NCBI RefSeq assembly: GCF_050958605.1
Contig: NZ_JBJHDO010000008.1
Span: 124,001-188,000 of the forward strand
DNA: 64,000 nucleotides
Reading direction: 5' to 3'
Source: G016756615 sp050958605
Lineage (GTDB): Bacteria > Pseudomonadota > Alphaproteobacteria > Rhizobiales > Rhizobiaceae
Positions within the stretch are counted from its first letter, which is position 1, and each line of letters opens with the position of its first letter. Under the pieces are notes generated by a model. It saw nothing but the letters and a program-made list of their open reading frames with translations. It was not told the DNA's origin and did no database searches. Of the stretch, positions 49,518-58,196 are shown piece by piece. The translations under genes and the position numbers were made by a program.

Positions 49518-50621
49518 ATGAGCTCCGGTCGAATCATGTTCCTGTCCTGGGGCCGCAAGGGCGGCGCCACGCCATTGGCGCGCGCTGTCGGGCGCGAGGC
49601 GCTGGCCATGCCCGATATCCAGCCCACCATCTCGGTTTCGCGCCAAAACGAGGAATTTGCTTCCTTCGCGTCGTTCGGTGATGCCTTGTTTCCCGTCGAC
49701 ACATTCGGGTCGTCTTACGGTGCGTTGACCGGCTTCTGGCGCATCCCCGGGCTTCGGCGTCAACTCGCCGGCAGGATCGCTCGCGATCGAATCCAGGCCG
49801 TGGTCACGATCATGCCCCACGTCTGGACGCCCTTCATGGTCGGTGCAATTCGCCGAGCCGATGCGCGCTACGTGACGATCATCCACGACGCCAAGGCACA
49901 TCCCGGCGATCCCACGGCGATCGTCAACCGGCTGCTGCTCACCGAAGCGAGGCACGCTGACCGTGTGGTGACACTGAGCCAGTCCGTTCGGGATGGGCTG
50001 GTCAGCGCCGGCGTGGCGCAGGCGGAGCGGATCACTCCGCTATTCCTTCCCGACCTCGCTGTCGATGCTTCCGACGCGCCGCGACGGCGCGTCCAAGGCA
50101 GCCCGTTTCGCCTGCTCTTTCTCGGGCGTATCCTTCGATACAAGGGCCTCGGCCTTTTCGTCGACGCGGCGGAATTGTTGCGTCGGCGGGGCATTCCCGT
50201 CGAGATCGGCATTTTCGGTGAAGGATCACTGTCGCCTTTCGAGGACAGGCTTGCCGCGCTCGGTGCCGAAGTCGTCAACCGGTGGCTTTCGGAGGACGAA
50301 ATCGCCGATGCCCTCGCCAGATATGACGCCATGGCGCTCAGCTATGTCGAGGCAAGCCAATCGGGCGTGGCCGCGGCAGCACTTGGCTCTGGCCTTCCTG
50401 TCGTCGCGACGCCGGTCGGAGGACTGAAGGAACAGATCCGCGATGGCCGGACCGGTCTTCTGGCGCGAGATATGACGGCTGCAGCCTTTGCCGAGGCGGT
50501 CGAGCGGCTGGCCGGCGACGCCCGGCTTTATGACGACATCGCAGTCGCGTTGAAGGAAACGGCGAGCGAGCGCTCGGTCAGGCGCTTCACGGAGGCGCTC
50601 ATCGCGGTGGCGCTGGGTTAG
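49518..50621 (+). CDS. Glycosyltransferase family 4 protein
   Basis: From the ATG at 49518, with AGGAAGCAGG upstream, the product is 367 residues; a GTG-type start at 49452 could add 22. The N-terminal Rossmann half begins GRIMFLSWGRKGGATPLARAV. The C-terminal half has RLLFLGRILRYKGLGLFVDAAELLRRRGIPVEIGIFGEG and the nucleotide-sugar region SYVEASQSGVAAAALGSGLPVVATPVGGL. In place of the usual E-x7-E motif only the first glutamate is present, as in an EASQSGV subgroup. It probably adds a sugar to a lipid or polysaccharide. It faces galE convergently across a repeat; shared sugar metabolism is a guess. Confidence 0.85.
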   Translation: MSSGRIMFLSWGRKGGATPLARAVGREALAMPDIQPTISVSRQNEEFASFASFGDALFPVDTFGSSYGALTGFWRIPGLRRQLAGRIARDRIQAVVTIMPHVWTPFMVGAIRRADARYVTIIHDAKAHPGDPTAIVNRLLLTEARHADRVVTLSQSVRDGLVSAGVAQAERITPLFLPDLAVDASDAPRRRVQGSPFRLLFLGRILRYKGLGLFVDAAELLRRRGIPVEIGIFGEGSLSPFEDRLAALGAEVVNRWLSEDEIADALARYDAMALSYVEASQSGVAAAALGSGLPVVATPVGGLKEQIRDGRTGLLARDMTAAAFAEAVERLAGDARLYDDIAVALKETASERSVRRFTEALIAVALG

Positions 50622-50645
50622 CGTCTGCGAGGTTTCGGTTGGCTC

Positions 50646-50803
50646 GTGCGTCCTTCGAGGCCCGCTTCGCGAGCACCTCAGAATGAAGACCGTGGAGAGT
50701 CCGCCTCGCGGCGCTTCAGCCCTTCGGACGCGCTTCAGGATGAAACGGGGCGCCGACCTCCCTCATCCTGAGGTGCGAGCGAAGCGAGCCTCTAAGGACG
50801 CAC
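50646..50803. repeat. Second palindromic repeat family between convergent genes
   Basis: GTGCGTCCTTCGAGGCCCGC with AGCACCTCAGAATGA at the left is matched in inverted orientation by TCATCCTGAGGTGCGAGCG and GCCTCTAAGGACGCAC at the right. An inner CCTTCGGACGCGCTTCAGGATGA piece repeats the motif. Such GC-rich elements are common between rhizobial genes and differ in sequence from the RIME-like units. Other copies were not seen in the window. Confidence 0.75.
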
Positions 50804-50807
50804 CCCG

Positions 50808-51818
50808 TCACCCCTCGTAGCCGTTGGGGTTTTTCGCCTGCCAGTTCCACATGTCGGCGCACATGTCCCGAAGGGTCTTTTCGGCCTTCCAGTCGAGCAA
50901 CTCGTTGGCATGGGTGGGGTCGGCATAGGTGGAAGCGACGTCACCCGGCCGGCGCTCGGCAACGACGTAATCGATCTTGCGATTGGAGGCATGTTCGAAA
51001 GCCTTGATGACTTCGAGCACGCTGTAGCCTCTGCCGGTGCCGAGATTGACGGCGAAGCAGCGCGGCGTGTCGAGCTGTTCCAGCGCCTTCAAGTGGCCCT
51101 TGGCCAGGTCCACGACATGGATATAGTCGCGCACGCCGGTGCCGTCGGGGGTCGGATAGTCGTTCCCCCACACATTCAGCCTCTCGCGCCGGCCCGAGGC
51201 GACCTGCGCGATAAGGGGCATGAGATTATTCGGAATGCCCTTCGGATCCTCGCCGATCAGCCCGCTTTCATGTGCTCCGACAGGATTGAAGTACCGCAAT
51301 ATGCCGATGCCCCAGCTCGGGTCCGAGGCATGGAGGTCGCGCAGCATCTCCTCGATGATGAGCTTGGTGCGCCCGTAAGGGTTGGTCGCGGATAGCGGAT
51401 GATCCTCCTGCAGCGGCAGGCGTCGGGGATCGCCATAGACGGTGGCGGACGAGGAGAAGACCAGACGTTTGACACCGGTCGCATTCATCGCCTCGAGCAG
51501 CCTGAGGGTGCCGTTCACATTGTGGTCGTAATAGGCGAGCGGCTTCTCGGTGGACTCGCCCACCGCCTTGAGGCCGGCGAAATGGATCACGGCAGTGCAG
51601 CCGTGCCGCTTCAGCACACCCTCGAGAAAGGCGCGGTCGCGGATGTCGCCGGCTTCACTGGCCGGCTGCCGGCCGGTAATGCGCGCGATACGAGCGAGTG
51701 CTTCCGGGTGGCTGTTGTCGAAATTGTCGACCACGACAATGTCGTGTCCGGCGCCGAGAAGTTCCACCGCGGTATGCGAGCCGATGTAACCGGCGCCGCC
51801 GGTGACGAGAATGGACAT
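50808..51818 (-). CDS. galE: UDP-glucose 4-epimerase
   Basis: From the ATG at 51818 the protein is 336 residues. It has the NAD-binding GGAGYIGS at residues 7-14, the catalytic serine in VFSSSATVYGDP and the YxxxK pair in NPYGRTKLIIEEML, followed by ILRYFNPVGAHESGLIGEDP, diagnostic of GalE. It interconverts UDP-glucose and UDP-galactose for polysaccharide synthesis or galactose use. The long in-frame upstream extension (37 residues) lacks conservation. It converges on the glycosyltransferase gene. Confidence 0.95.
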   Translation of the reverse strand: MSILVTGGAGYIGSHTAVELLGAGHDIVVVDNFDNSHPEALARIARITGRQPASEAGDIRDRAFLEGVLKRHGCTAVIHFAGLKAVGESTEKPLAYYDHNVNGTLRLLEAMNATGVKRLVFSSSATVYGDPRRLPLQEDHPLSATNPYGRTKLIIEEMLRDLHASDPSWGIGILRYFNPVGAHESGLIGEDPKGIPNNLMPLIAQVASGRRERLNVWGNDYPTPDGTGVRDYIHVVDLAKGHLKALEQLDTPRCFAVNLGTGRGYSVLEVIKAFEHASNRKIDYVVAERRPGDVASTYADPTHANELLDWKAEKTLRDMCADMWNWQAKNPNGYEG

Positions 51819-52312
51819 CCGTTCTGATCCGTTCGTGACCTCGTGTTTGAGCAATTGGCTATACGACCGGCCTGCCGCTTTCAATGCCGGGGCGAGGCGC
51901 CTTCTTGCCAAACCGACCGGCTTGCGCATTCAATTCCGTAGCCGAAACGGTCACCAAAATTGTCCGGCTCCCGGCCTTGCCTGGCCGGACTTAGCGACTC
52001 GTTAACCAATATGCCCCGACAAGAGCCCACATGGGCACCATTTCACAACTCCCGTTCCCCCGGGCTTGCCATGACGCCCCACGCGAGCAGCGTGCAGGCG
52101 AACTGGTTGCCATGCGTCACCTTGACCTGGAGACCGTCATCGAGACGGTCCGGGTCCTGCGGACGCTGGAGGATCAGTCCGTTCTCGATTGTTTCAACCG
52201 CGCCGAGCGGATGGAGGCTCCGGAACACCGACCTCATCAATTCGGTTGAGCCACTTGTTTAATCCGTCGCGGTTTGTATGGTTAATCAATTACCAACAAC
52301 CACGACTGATTC
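51819..52312. other. Intergenic region with hairpin and a possible small gene
   Basis: This 494-bp stretch holds GTCCGGC...GCCGGAC inverted pieces at about 51961-51989, a GTTAACCAAT box near 52001 and a 72-codon plus-strand frame (listed separately). It should contain the galE promoter on the minus strand and the promoter of the gene at 52313 on the plus strand. Nothing else was recognised. Confidence 0.4.
52031..52249 (+). CDS. Possible small protein of unknown function
   Basis: The 72-codon frame starts at an ATG at 52031; a shorter version would start at 52112. The second part, MRHLDLETVIETVRVLRTLEDQSVLDCFNRAERME, has strong third-position G/C preference and looks like an amphipathic helix pair. 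It lies 63 bp before another hypothetical gene on the same strand. No family was recognised and no strong ribosome-binding site is visible, so it may be spurious. Confidence 0.35.
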   Translation: MGTISQLPFPRACHDAPREQRAGELVAMRHLDLETVIETVRVLRTLEDQSVLDCFNRAERMEAPEHRPHQFG

Positions 52313-52753
52313 ATGACCGCCCGCATCCTGAGCTTTCCGGGGGTACACCGGGAGAATCCGGCCTCGAAGCTCCAAATCGTCGAAGATGATTTTGCCGCCA
52401 AAGTGACAGCCGAGACGGACCGCCGTTTCTGGATTCGGGTCGAAAAGGATCCCGGGGAGACGATCGTGGTCAGCGACTTCGTGCCTGGCAGCCTTGCCGA
52501 ACATGGGCTCGTCGCGGGCCTCCGCCTCGCGCTTCGAACACTCGAGATGCAGGACCGCAAGGAGATACTGTTCAAGGATCTCATTCCCGATGGAACAGGT
52601 CGACCGCTCTTCGGGCTTCGGCTCGAGCAGATGGCGGAGCGGGTTAAACGCGCGGCCGGCGTGGTCGCGGCCGACATGGGGCGCGAGGTCACGGCTTTCA
52701 GCATCCGCACGCGAGGCGACAAGATGGACGCTCTCGCCCGCTTCTCGGGCTGA
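52313..52753 (+). CDS. Conserved hypothetical protein
   Basis: The 146-residue soluble protein begins MTARILSFPGVHRENPASKLQIVEDDFAAKVTAETDRRFWIRVEKDPGETIVVSDFVPGSLAEHGLVAGLRLALRTLEMQDRKEILFKDLIP. A beta-rich first half is followed by helices (LRLEQMAERVKRAAGVVAADMGREVTAFSIR). No known domain was recognised; the fold seems alpha/beta and cytoplasmic. Codon usage agrees with neighbours. It is followed by a RIME-like element that separates it from gguC, which reads the opposite way. Confidence 0.6.
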   Translation: MTARILSFPGVHRENPASKLQIVEDDFAAKVTAETDRRFWIRVEKDPGETIVVSDFVPGSLAEHGLVAGLRLALRTLEMQDRKEILFKDLIPDGTGRPLFGLRLEQMAERVKRAAGVVAADMGREVTAFSIRTRGDKMDALARFSG

Positions 52754-52784
52754 ACCCTCCGTCGACCGCTTCGCCCACGCCCAT

Positions 52785-52963
52785 TCGGACAGCCCCTCAT
52801 CTGCCTGCCGGCATCTTCTCCCCGTTAAGAGACGGGGAGAAGGACGCTGTCATCTCGACTTTCGCCAATCATCGGCATTGGCGATTGGCGAAACCCAAGC
52901 GGCCGTCGTCTCTCTCCCCGTTTGTTTACGGGGAGAGATGTCCGGCAGGACAGTGAGGGGCAA
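52785..52963. repeat. RIME-like mosaic element
   Basis: The order of blocks copies 32310-32510: AGCCCCTCATCTGCCTGCC, CTTCTCCCCGTTAAGAGACGGGGAGAAG (hairpin; the loop is AAGA-like), TTCGCCAATC with facing GATTGGCGAAACCC, then CTCTCCCCG...CGGGGAGAG and GATGTCCGGCAGGACAGTGA. It lies between convergent genes. Confidence 0.82.
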
Positions 52964-53956
52964 TCAGAGAGCTTTCACGCGGACCGGCACGGCCTCTGCG
53001 ATCTTGAGCGGGTTACGCAGCGGCAGGCCGAATTCCGGCGCGGAGATTTCAAATACGTCGCCCTCCTCGGTTCGGACACCGTCGGCAAAGGACAGCGTGG
53101 CCGTTCCGAACATGTGGACGTGCACATCCCCCGGCTGGCGGAACAGCGCATATTTGAAATGATGATGCTCCAGATTGGCGATGCTGTGCGACATGTTCGC
53201 TTCGCCTGAAAGGAAAGGCTTCTCCCACAAGGGCCTGCCGCCGCGCAGGATGCGCGACGTTCCCCTGATATCTTCCGGCAGCGCGCCGACCAGGATTTCC
53301 GGCCCGAAAGAGGCGTTTCTCAGTTTCGAGTGCGCCAGATAGAGGTAGTTGACGCGTTCCGTCACGTGATCGGAGAACTCGTTGGAAAGGGCGAATCCAA
53401 CGCGGAACGGGGTGCCGTCGTCGCCGATCACATAGATGCCGGCGATCTCCGGTTCCTCGCCGCCGTCCTTGGCGAAGTCGGGGGAGATCAGCGGCGCACC
53501 GGGCGCGACGGCAAAGGCGCCGTTGCCCTTGTAGAACCATTCGGGCTGCACGCCGACCGAGCCTGCCGCGGGTTTGCCGCCTTCGAGGCCCATGCGGAAC
53601 ATTTTCATGGAATCGGTAAGCTGCTCCTCGCCGTCGTCGGCGAGTTTTTTGTGCATGGCGTCGCGCGTCGCGGCCGAGCCGAGATGGGTGAGCCCGGTGC
53701 CGGTCAAATGAAGATGCGCCGGGTCTGGATGGCTGATCGGCGAGCGCAGCCGGCCGTCGCGATCGGCAGCCTCGAGATCCACCGCGTCGCCGAGGCCCTT
53801 GCGGTCGATGAGAGCCGCAAGGTTTTCTCCGGAACGGGCGGCTTCCATTGCCAGCGCATACACGCTCGGCGCTTCCTTTACGATCCGGGCGGCGTCTCCG
53901 CTGCGCATGACCACACGCACGGTTCCGTCGGCATCGACAATCTCCGAAATCAGCAT
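52964..53956 (-). CDS. gguC: GguC family protein (fumarylacetoacetate-hydrolase-fold, AraD1-like)
   Basis: From the ATG at 53956, with GGGAG upstream, the product is 330 residues. The C-terminal catalytic region has a fumarylacetoacetase fold, with GPEILVGALPEDIRGTSRILRGG and EKPFLSGEANMSHSIANLEHHHFKYALFRQPGDVHVHMFGTATLSF, the pattern of GguC/AraD1 proteins. AraD1-type members dehydrate or process sugar-acid lactone products such as 2-keto-3-deoxy-L-arabonate; in Agrobacterium gguC lies beside gguA and gguB. It is last in the chvE-gguABC operon, 88 bp after gguB. A role in pentose or galactose catabolism is likely. Confidence 0.87.
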   Translation of the reverse strand: MLISEIVDADGTVRVVMRSGDAARIVKEAPSVYALAMEAARSGENLAALIDRKGLGDAVDLEAADRDGRLRSPISHPDPAHLHLTGTGLTHLGSAATRDAMHKKLADDGEEQLTDSMKMFRMGLEGGKPAAGSVGVQPEWFYKGNGAFAVAPGAPLISPDFAKDGGEEPEIAGIYVIGDDGTPFRVGFALSNEFSDHVTERVNYLYLAHSKLRNASFGPEILVGALPEDIRGTSRILRGGRPLWEKPFLSGEANMSHSIANLEHHHFKYALFRQPGDVHVHMFGTATLSFADGVRTEEGDVFEISAPEFGLPLRNPLKIAEAVPVRVKAL

Positions 53957-54044
53957 TCGTTGCTCCCAAAACCGGCGTAGCGCTCCGCCGGACCTAACGA
54001 AAAATGGAAGAGACAAGCCGGTGCCGGCCGCTCCCCCGAACCGC

Positions 54045-55259
54045 TCAGGTCTTGTTCTTGTTGTACACGTCGAAGACCACGGCTCCGAGCAGCACCAGGC
54101 CCTTGATGACCTGTTGCCAGTCGATGTTGACGCCCATGATCGACATGCCGTTGTTCATGACGCCCATGATGAAGGCGCCGATCACCGCGCCCGCCACCTG
54201 GCCGACGCCGCCCATCGCCGAGGCGCCGCCGATGAATACGGCCGCGATGACGTCGAGCTCGAAGCCCAGGCCGGCTTTCGGCGTGGCGGTGTTGAGCCGC
54301 GCGGCGAAGATGAGGCCGGCGAGCGCGGAGAGGACGCCCATGATCACGAAGATCGAGAAGGTGAGCCGTTCCGTCTTGATCCCGGAGAGAGCCGCCGCCT
54401 TGACGTTGCCGCCCATCGCGTAGACGCGCCGGCCGAACGTCATGCGCTTGGTGACGAAGACGAAGAGCGCGATGAGCACGCCCATGACGATCAGCACGTT
54501 GGGCAGGCCCTTGTAGGACGCCATCATGTAGACCAGGAACAGCACGATGGCCGAGATCAGGGTATTCTTGACGACGAACAGGGCGAAGGGTTCCGCCTCG
54601 TACCCGTGCTTCTCGCGGTTGCGGCGGCTTTTCAGGCTGAAATAGAGCATCGCCGCCACGATCGCGATGCCGATGACCAGCGTCGTCGAATGCAGCGTCA
54701 CGCTGCCGATGGTGATCGGGCCGATCACGTCGGGGATGAAGCCGGCGCTGAGCAACTGGAACTCGCGCGGAAAAGGCCCGACCGATTGGCCGCCGAGCAG
54801 CGCCAGCGACAGACCCTTGAAGACGAGCATCCCCGCCAGCGTCACGATAAAGGAGGGGATCTTCATATAGGCGATCCAGTAGCCTTGGGACGCGCCGATC
54901 AGCCCGCCGACGATCAGGCAGATGAGCCCCGCCAGGATGGGATTGAACCCATACCGCACCATCAGCACCGCCGCGACAGCGCCGACGAAACCGGAAACGG
55001 ATCCGACCGACAGGTCGATATGGCCGGCGACGATGACCAGCAGCATGCCGAGGGCCATGATGATGATGTAGGAGTTCTGCAGCACCAGGTTGGTGAGGTT
55101 CACCGGCTTGAACAACGTGCCGTTGGTGGTGAACTGGAAGAACACCATGATGGCGATGAGCGCCAGCACCAGGCCGTAGTCGCGCAAATTCTCCTTCAGC
55201 GCGGCCTGCGCCGAGGCTTTCGCCGGGCTCGCCGTGGTACCAGCTGTTTCCGTGCTCAT
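54045..55259 (-). CDS. gguB: Multiple-sugar ABC transporter permease GguB
   Basis: From the ATG at 55259, overlapping the gguA stop by four bases, the protein is 404 residues. It has about ten membrane helices and the ribose/xylose-permease pattern IMALGMLLVIVAGHIDLSVGSVSGFVGAVAAVLMVRYG, then GAVIGAFIMGVMNNGMSIMGVNIDWQQVIKGLVLLGAVVFDV at the end. The N-terminal 20 residues are polar. GguB is the single permease that acts with GguA and ChvE to import sugars such as galactose, glucose, arabinose and xylose. The longer in-frame extension upstream would run inside gguA and was rejected. Confidence 0.93.
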   Translation of the reverse strand: MSTETAGTTASPAKASAQAALKENLRDYGLVLALIAIMVFFQFTTNGTLFKPVNLTNLVLQNSYIIIMALGMLLVIVAGHIDLSVGSVSGFVGAVAAVLMVRYGFNPILAGLICLIVGGLIGASQGYWIAYMKIPSFIVTLAGMLVFKGLSLALLGGQSVGPFPREFQLLSAGFIPDVIGPITIGSVTLHSTTLVIGIAIVAAMLYFSLKSRRNREKHGYEAEPFALFVVKNTLISAIVLFLVYMMASYKGLPNVLIVMGVLIALFVFVTKRMTFGRRVYAMGGNVKAAALSGIKTERLTFSIFVIMGVLSALAGLIFAARLNTATPKAGLGFELDVIAAVFIGGASAMGGVGQVAGAVIGAFIMGVMNNGMSIMGVNIDWQQVIKGLVLLGAVVFDVYNKNKT

Positions 55260-56791
55260 GATGCGGCTCTTCCTTCCCCGCGAACGATGGCGCGCATGAT
55301 CTTCTCCTGCGAGGCTTCGCTGCCGGCCATCTCGCCGACGATGCGCCCTTCGTTCATCACATAGATGCGATCGCAGATGCCCAGCAGTTCCGGCATCTCC
55401 GACGAGATCACCAGAATGGCTTTGCCCTCCTCGGCAAGCCGGTTGATGATCGTGTAGATCTCGTATTTGGCGCCGACATCGATGCCGCGTGTCGGCTCGT
55501 CGAGGATCAGCACTTCCGGATTGGCGAACAGCCACTTCGAAAGCACCACCTTCTGCTGATTGCCGCCTGAAAGGTTGCCGGTGATCTGGTAGACGCTGGA
55601 CGACCGGATGTTGGTCTTCCTGCGATAGTCGTTGGCGGCGTTGAGTTCCTTGATGTCGTCGATGACGCCGTTATCCGAAATGCCCCTGAGATTGGCGATC
55701 GAGATATTGTGCTTGATGTGGTCGATCAGGTTCAGGCCATAGGTCTTGCGGTCTTCCGTGGCGTAGGCGATGCCTTGGGCCACGGCCCTGCCGACGCTGG
55801 AGACGTCGATTTTCCTGCCGTGCAGATAGACCTCGCCGCTGATCTTCGTGCCGTAGCTCCTGCCGAACAGGCTCATGGCGAATTCGGTGCGCCCGGCGCC
55901 CATCAGCCCGGCTATGCCGGCCACCTCGCCCTTGCGAAGGCTGATATCGACGCCCTTGATGATCTGCCGCTCCTGATGCAGGGGATGATGAACCACCCAG
56001 TTCTTCACCTCGAAGATGGTCTCGCCAATGCGTGGCGTGCGGGTTGGATAACGATCCTCGAGGGGGCGGCCGACCATCGAGGTGATGATGCGGTCCTCGT
56101 CGATATCGGTCTTGTCGAGCGTCTCGATGGTCCGGCCGTCGCGCAGGATGGTGATGCGGTCGGCCACCTTGCCGACCTCGTTCAGCTTATGCGAGATCAG
56201 GATCGAGGCGATGCCGTGATCCTTGAATTCGATCAGAAGCTTGAGCAGCGCGTCGCTGTCCCTCTCGCTGAGGCTCGCCGTGGGTTCGTCGAGGATGAGC
56301 AGCTTGACCTCTTTCGACAGCGCCTTGGCGATCTCGACGAGCTGCTGCTTGCCCACGCCGATATTGGTGATCAGCGTATCTGGGTCTTCGCGCAGACCGA
56401 CCTTGCGCAACAGGGCGGCTGCCTTGCCCCGCACCGCGTCCCAGTCGATGACGCCGTAGCGAGCCTGCTCGTTGCCGAGGAAGATGTTCTCGGCGATGGA
56501 CAGCAGCGGCACCAATGCCAGCTCCTGATGGATGATGACGATGCCCCGCCTTTCGCTGTCATGGATGCCGTGGAACCGGCATTCCTCGCCCATGAAGCGG
56601 ATGTTGCCGGAATAGGCGCCGAACGGATAGACGCCGCTCAGCACCTTCATCAGAGTCGATTTGCCCGCCCCGTTCTCGCCCACGATGGCGTGGATCTCGC
56701 CGGCGCGCACCTCGAGATTGACCTCCTGGAGCGCCTTCACGCCGGGGAAGGTCTTGGTGATGCCGCGCATCTCCAGAATTGTCTGGTCCAT
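55256..56791 (-). CDS. gguA: Multiple-sugar ABC transporter ATPase GguA
   Basis: The ATG at 56791 (a GTG at 56794 lies just before) gives 511 residues with two tandem ABC domains, as in RbsA/MglA. Domain one has Walker A GENGAGKSTLMKVLSG, signature VGVGKQQLVEIAKAL and Walker B LLILDEPTASLSE. Domain two has a degenerate Walker A (GIAGLMGAGRTEFAMS) and LSGGNQQKVVLSKWL with VLILDEPTRGIDVGAK. This asymmetry is normal for sugar importers. It follows chvE after a hairpin and precedes gguB with a 4-bp overlap. Confidence 0.94.
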   Translation of the reverse strand: MDQTILEMRGITKTFPGVKALQEVNLEVRAGEIHAIVGENGAGKSTLMKVLSGVYPFGAYSGNIRFMGEECRFHGIHDSERRGIVIIHQELALVPLLSIAENIFLGNEQARYGVIDWDAVRGKAAALLRKVGLREDPDTLITNIGVGKQQLVEIAKALSKEVKLLILDEPTASLSERDSDALLKLLIEFKDHGIASILISHKLNEVGKVADRITILRDGRTIETLDKTDIDEDRIITSMVGRPLEDRYPTRTPRIGETIFEVKNWVVHHPLHQERQIIKGVDISLRKGEVAGIAGLMGAGRTEFAMSLFGRSYGTKISGEVYLHGRKIDVSSVGRAVAQGIAYATEDRKTYGLNLIDHIKHNISIANLRGISDNGVIDDIKELNAANDYRRKTNIRSSSVYQITGNLSGGNQQKVVLSKWLFANPEVLILDEPTRGIDVGAKYEIYTIINRLAEEGKAILVISSEMPELLGICDRIYVMNEGRIVGEMAGSEASQEKIMRAIVRGEGRAAS

Positions 56792-56804
56792 CACAGTACT
56801 CGCG

Positions 56805-56841
56805 CATCGGCTGGGGCCGCGATCCCGGGCCCCAGCCGATG
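56805..56841 (-). terminator. Strong stem-loop between chvE and gguA
   Basis: CATCGGCTGGGGCC and GGCCCCAGCCGATG form a perfect 14-bp stem with a 9-nt loop, seven bases beyond the chvE stop codon. No T-run follows and gguA starts immediately after. It most likely protects chvE mRNA or limits read-through so that binding protein is made in excess. Confidence 0.65.
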
Positions 56842-56847
56842 TCTTGC

Positions 56848-57915
56848 CTATTTCAGCTCGTCGGCCTTGATGTAGCCGGAGCCGACCACGATCTCCTCGT
56901 AGTTCGACTTGTCGACGGATACGGGAACGAGCAGGTAGGAAGGAACGACCTTGACCCCGTTATTATAGGTCTTGGTGTCGTTGATCTCCGGCTCCTTGCC
57001 CGACAGCACGGCATCGACGAGGTTGGCCGTGACCTTGGCCAGTTCGCGCGTGTCCTTGAAGACCGTGGAATATTGCTCGCCGGCGATGATCGCCTTGACC
57101 GAGGGCACCTCGGCGTCCTGGCCCGTCACGATCGGCCATGGCTGGTCGGCGCTGCCGTAGCCGACGCCGCGCAGCGAGGAGATGATACCGCGCGACAGGC
57201 CGTCATAGGGTGCGAGCACGCCGTCGACCCTGCTGCCGTCGGAGTAGTTGGCCGACAGGATGTTGTCCATGCGAGCCTGCGCGACCGCGCCGTCCCAGCG
57301 CAGGGTGCCGACCTTCTCCATGCCCATCTGCCCGGACTTCACCACGAGCACGCCCTTGTCGATCAGTGGCTGCAGCACCGACATGGCGCCATCATAGAAG
57401 AAGAACGCATTGTTGTCGTCCGGCGAGCCGCCGAACAGCTCGATATTGAACGGCCCCTGCTTCTCCGGGTAGCCGAGGCCCTTCAGCAGCGACTCCGCTT
57501 GGAGCACGCCGACCTTGAAGTTGTCGAAAGTGGTGTAATAGTCGACATTCGGGCTGTCCCGGATGAGGCGATCATAGGCCACCACCTTCACGCCCTTGTC
57601 GGCCGCCTGTTGCAATACGGCGGAAAGCGTCGTGCCGTCGATCGACGCGATGACCAGCGCCTTGACGTCCTTGGTCACCATGTTCTCGATCTGGGCGAGC
57701 TGGTTGGGAATGTCGTCTTCTGCATATTGCAGGTCCGCCGAGTAGCCTTTTGCCTCCAGCGCCTTGACGAGCTCATTGCCGTCGCTGATCCAGCGGAGCG
57801 ACGACTTGGTTGGCATGGCGATCCCGACGGTGCCCTTGTCCTGGGCCGATGCGGAAAATGTCATGGCGGCGATGCCGACCGCCAGCGCCGCGACGAACGT
57901 CTTGATGATTTTCAC
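56848..57915 (-). CDS. chvE: Sugar-binding periplasmic protein ChvE
   Basis: A GTG at 57915 with GGGAGAGAG upstream gives 355 residues, the length of known ChvE. The signal peptide is VKIIKTFVAALAVGIAAMTFSASAQ. The mature protein begins KGTVGIAMPTKSSLRWISDGNELVKALEAKGY, then IASIDGTTLSAVLQQAADKGVKVVAYDRLIRDSPNVDYYTTFDN, which is characteristic of ChvE/XylF-type receptors. It delivers sugars to GguAB. In Agrobacterium ChvE also signals sugar to the VirA sensor kinase; no virA or virG is present in this window. A -35-like TTGACA lies on the minus strand at 58111-58116. Confidence 0.94.
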   Translation of the reverse strand: MKIIKTFVAALAVGIAAMTFSASAQDKGTVGIAMPTKSSLRWISDGNELVKALEAKGYSADLQYAEDDIPNQLAQIENMVTKDVKALVIASIDGTTLSAVLQQAADKGVKVVAYDRLIRDSPNVDYYTTFDNFKVGVLQAESLLKGLGYPEKQGPFNIELFGGSPDDNNAFFFYDGAMSVLQPLIDKGVLVVKSGQMGMEKVGTLRWDGAVAQARMDNILSANYSDGSRVDGVLAPYDGLSRGIISSLRGVGYGSADQPWPIVTGQDAEVPSVKAIIAGEQYSTVFKDTRELAKVTANLVDAVLSGKEPEINDTKTYNNGVKVVPSYLLVPVSVDKSNYEEIVVGSGYIKADELK

Positions 57916-58196
57916 TTTTCTCTCTCCCGATTTTTGATGGTTCGCGGCATGCGATCCACTCGCTGCCACGGAAGAAAAAGGCGCCGGGTTCGGCGTCAGA
58001 GAAATCCTCCCCAAACTTGCTCCGGTCGTCCTCTCGGACCGGCGCGCAAGAAACCTTCCCGCGGCCAAGCCGGGCCGCAGCCAAAGGACGTTGGATTCGT
58101 TTCATATAACTGTCAAATGCAAACTATGATGGTTCCTATATCGCTTTTGGTATGTCTCGATAGCTGCCGCATCGGGAGATTTTGTCGGAGGGGAGG

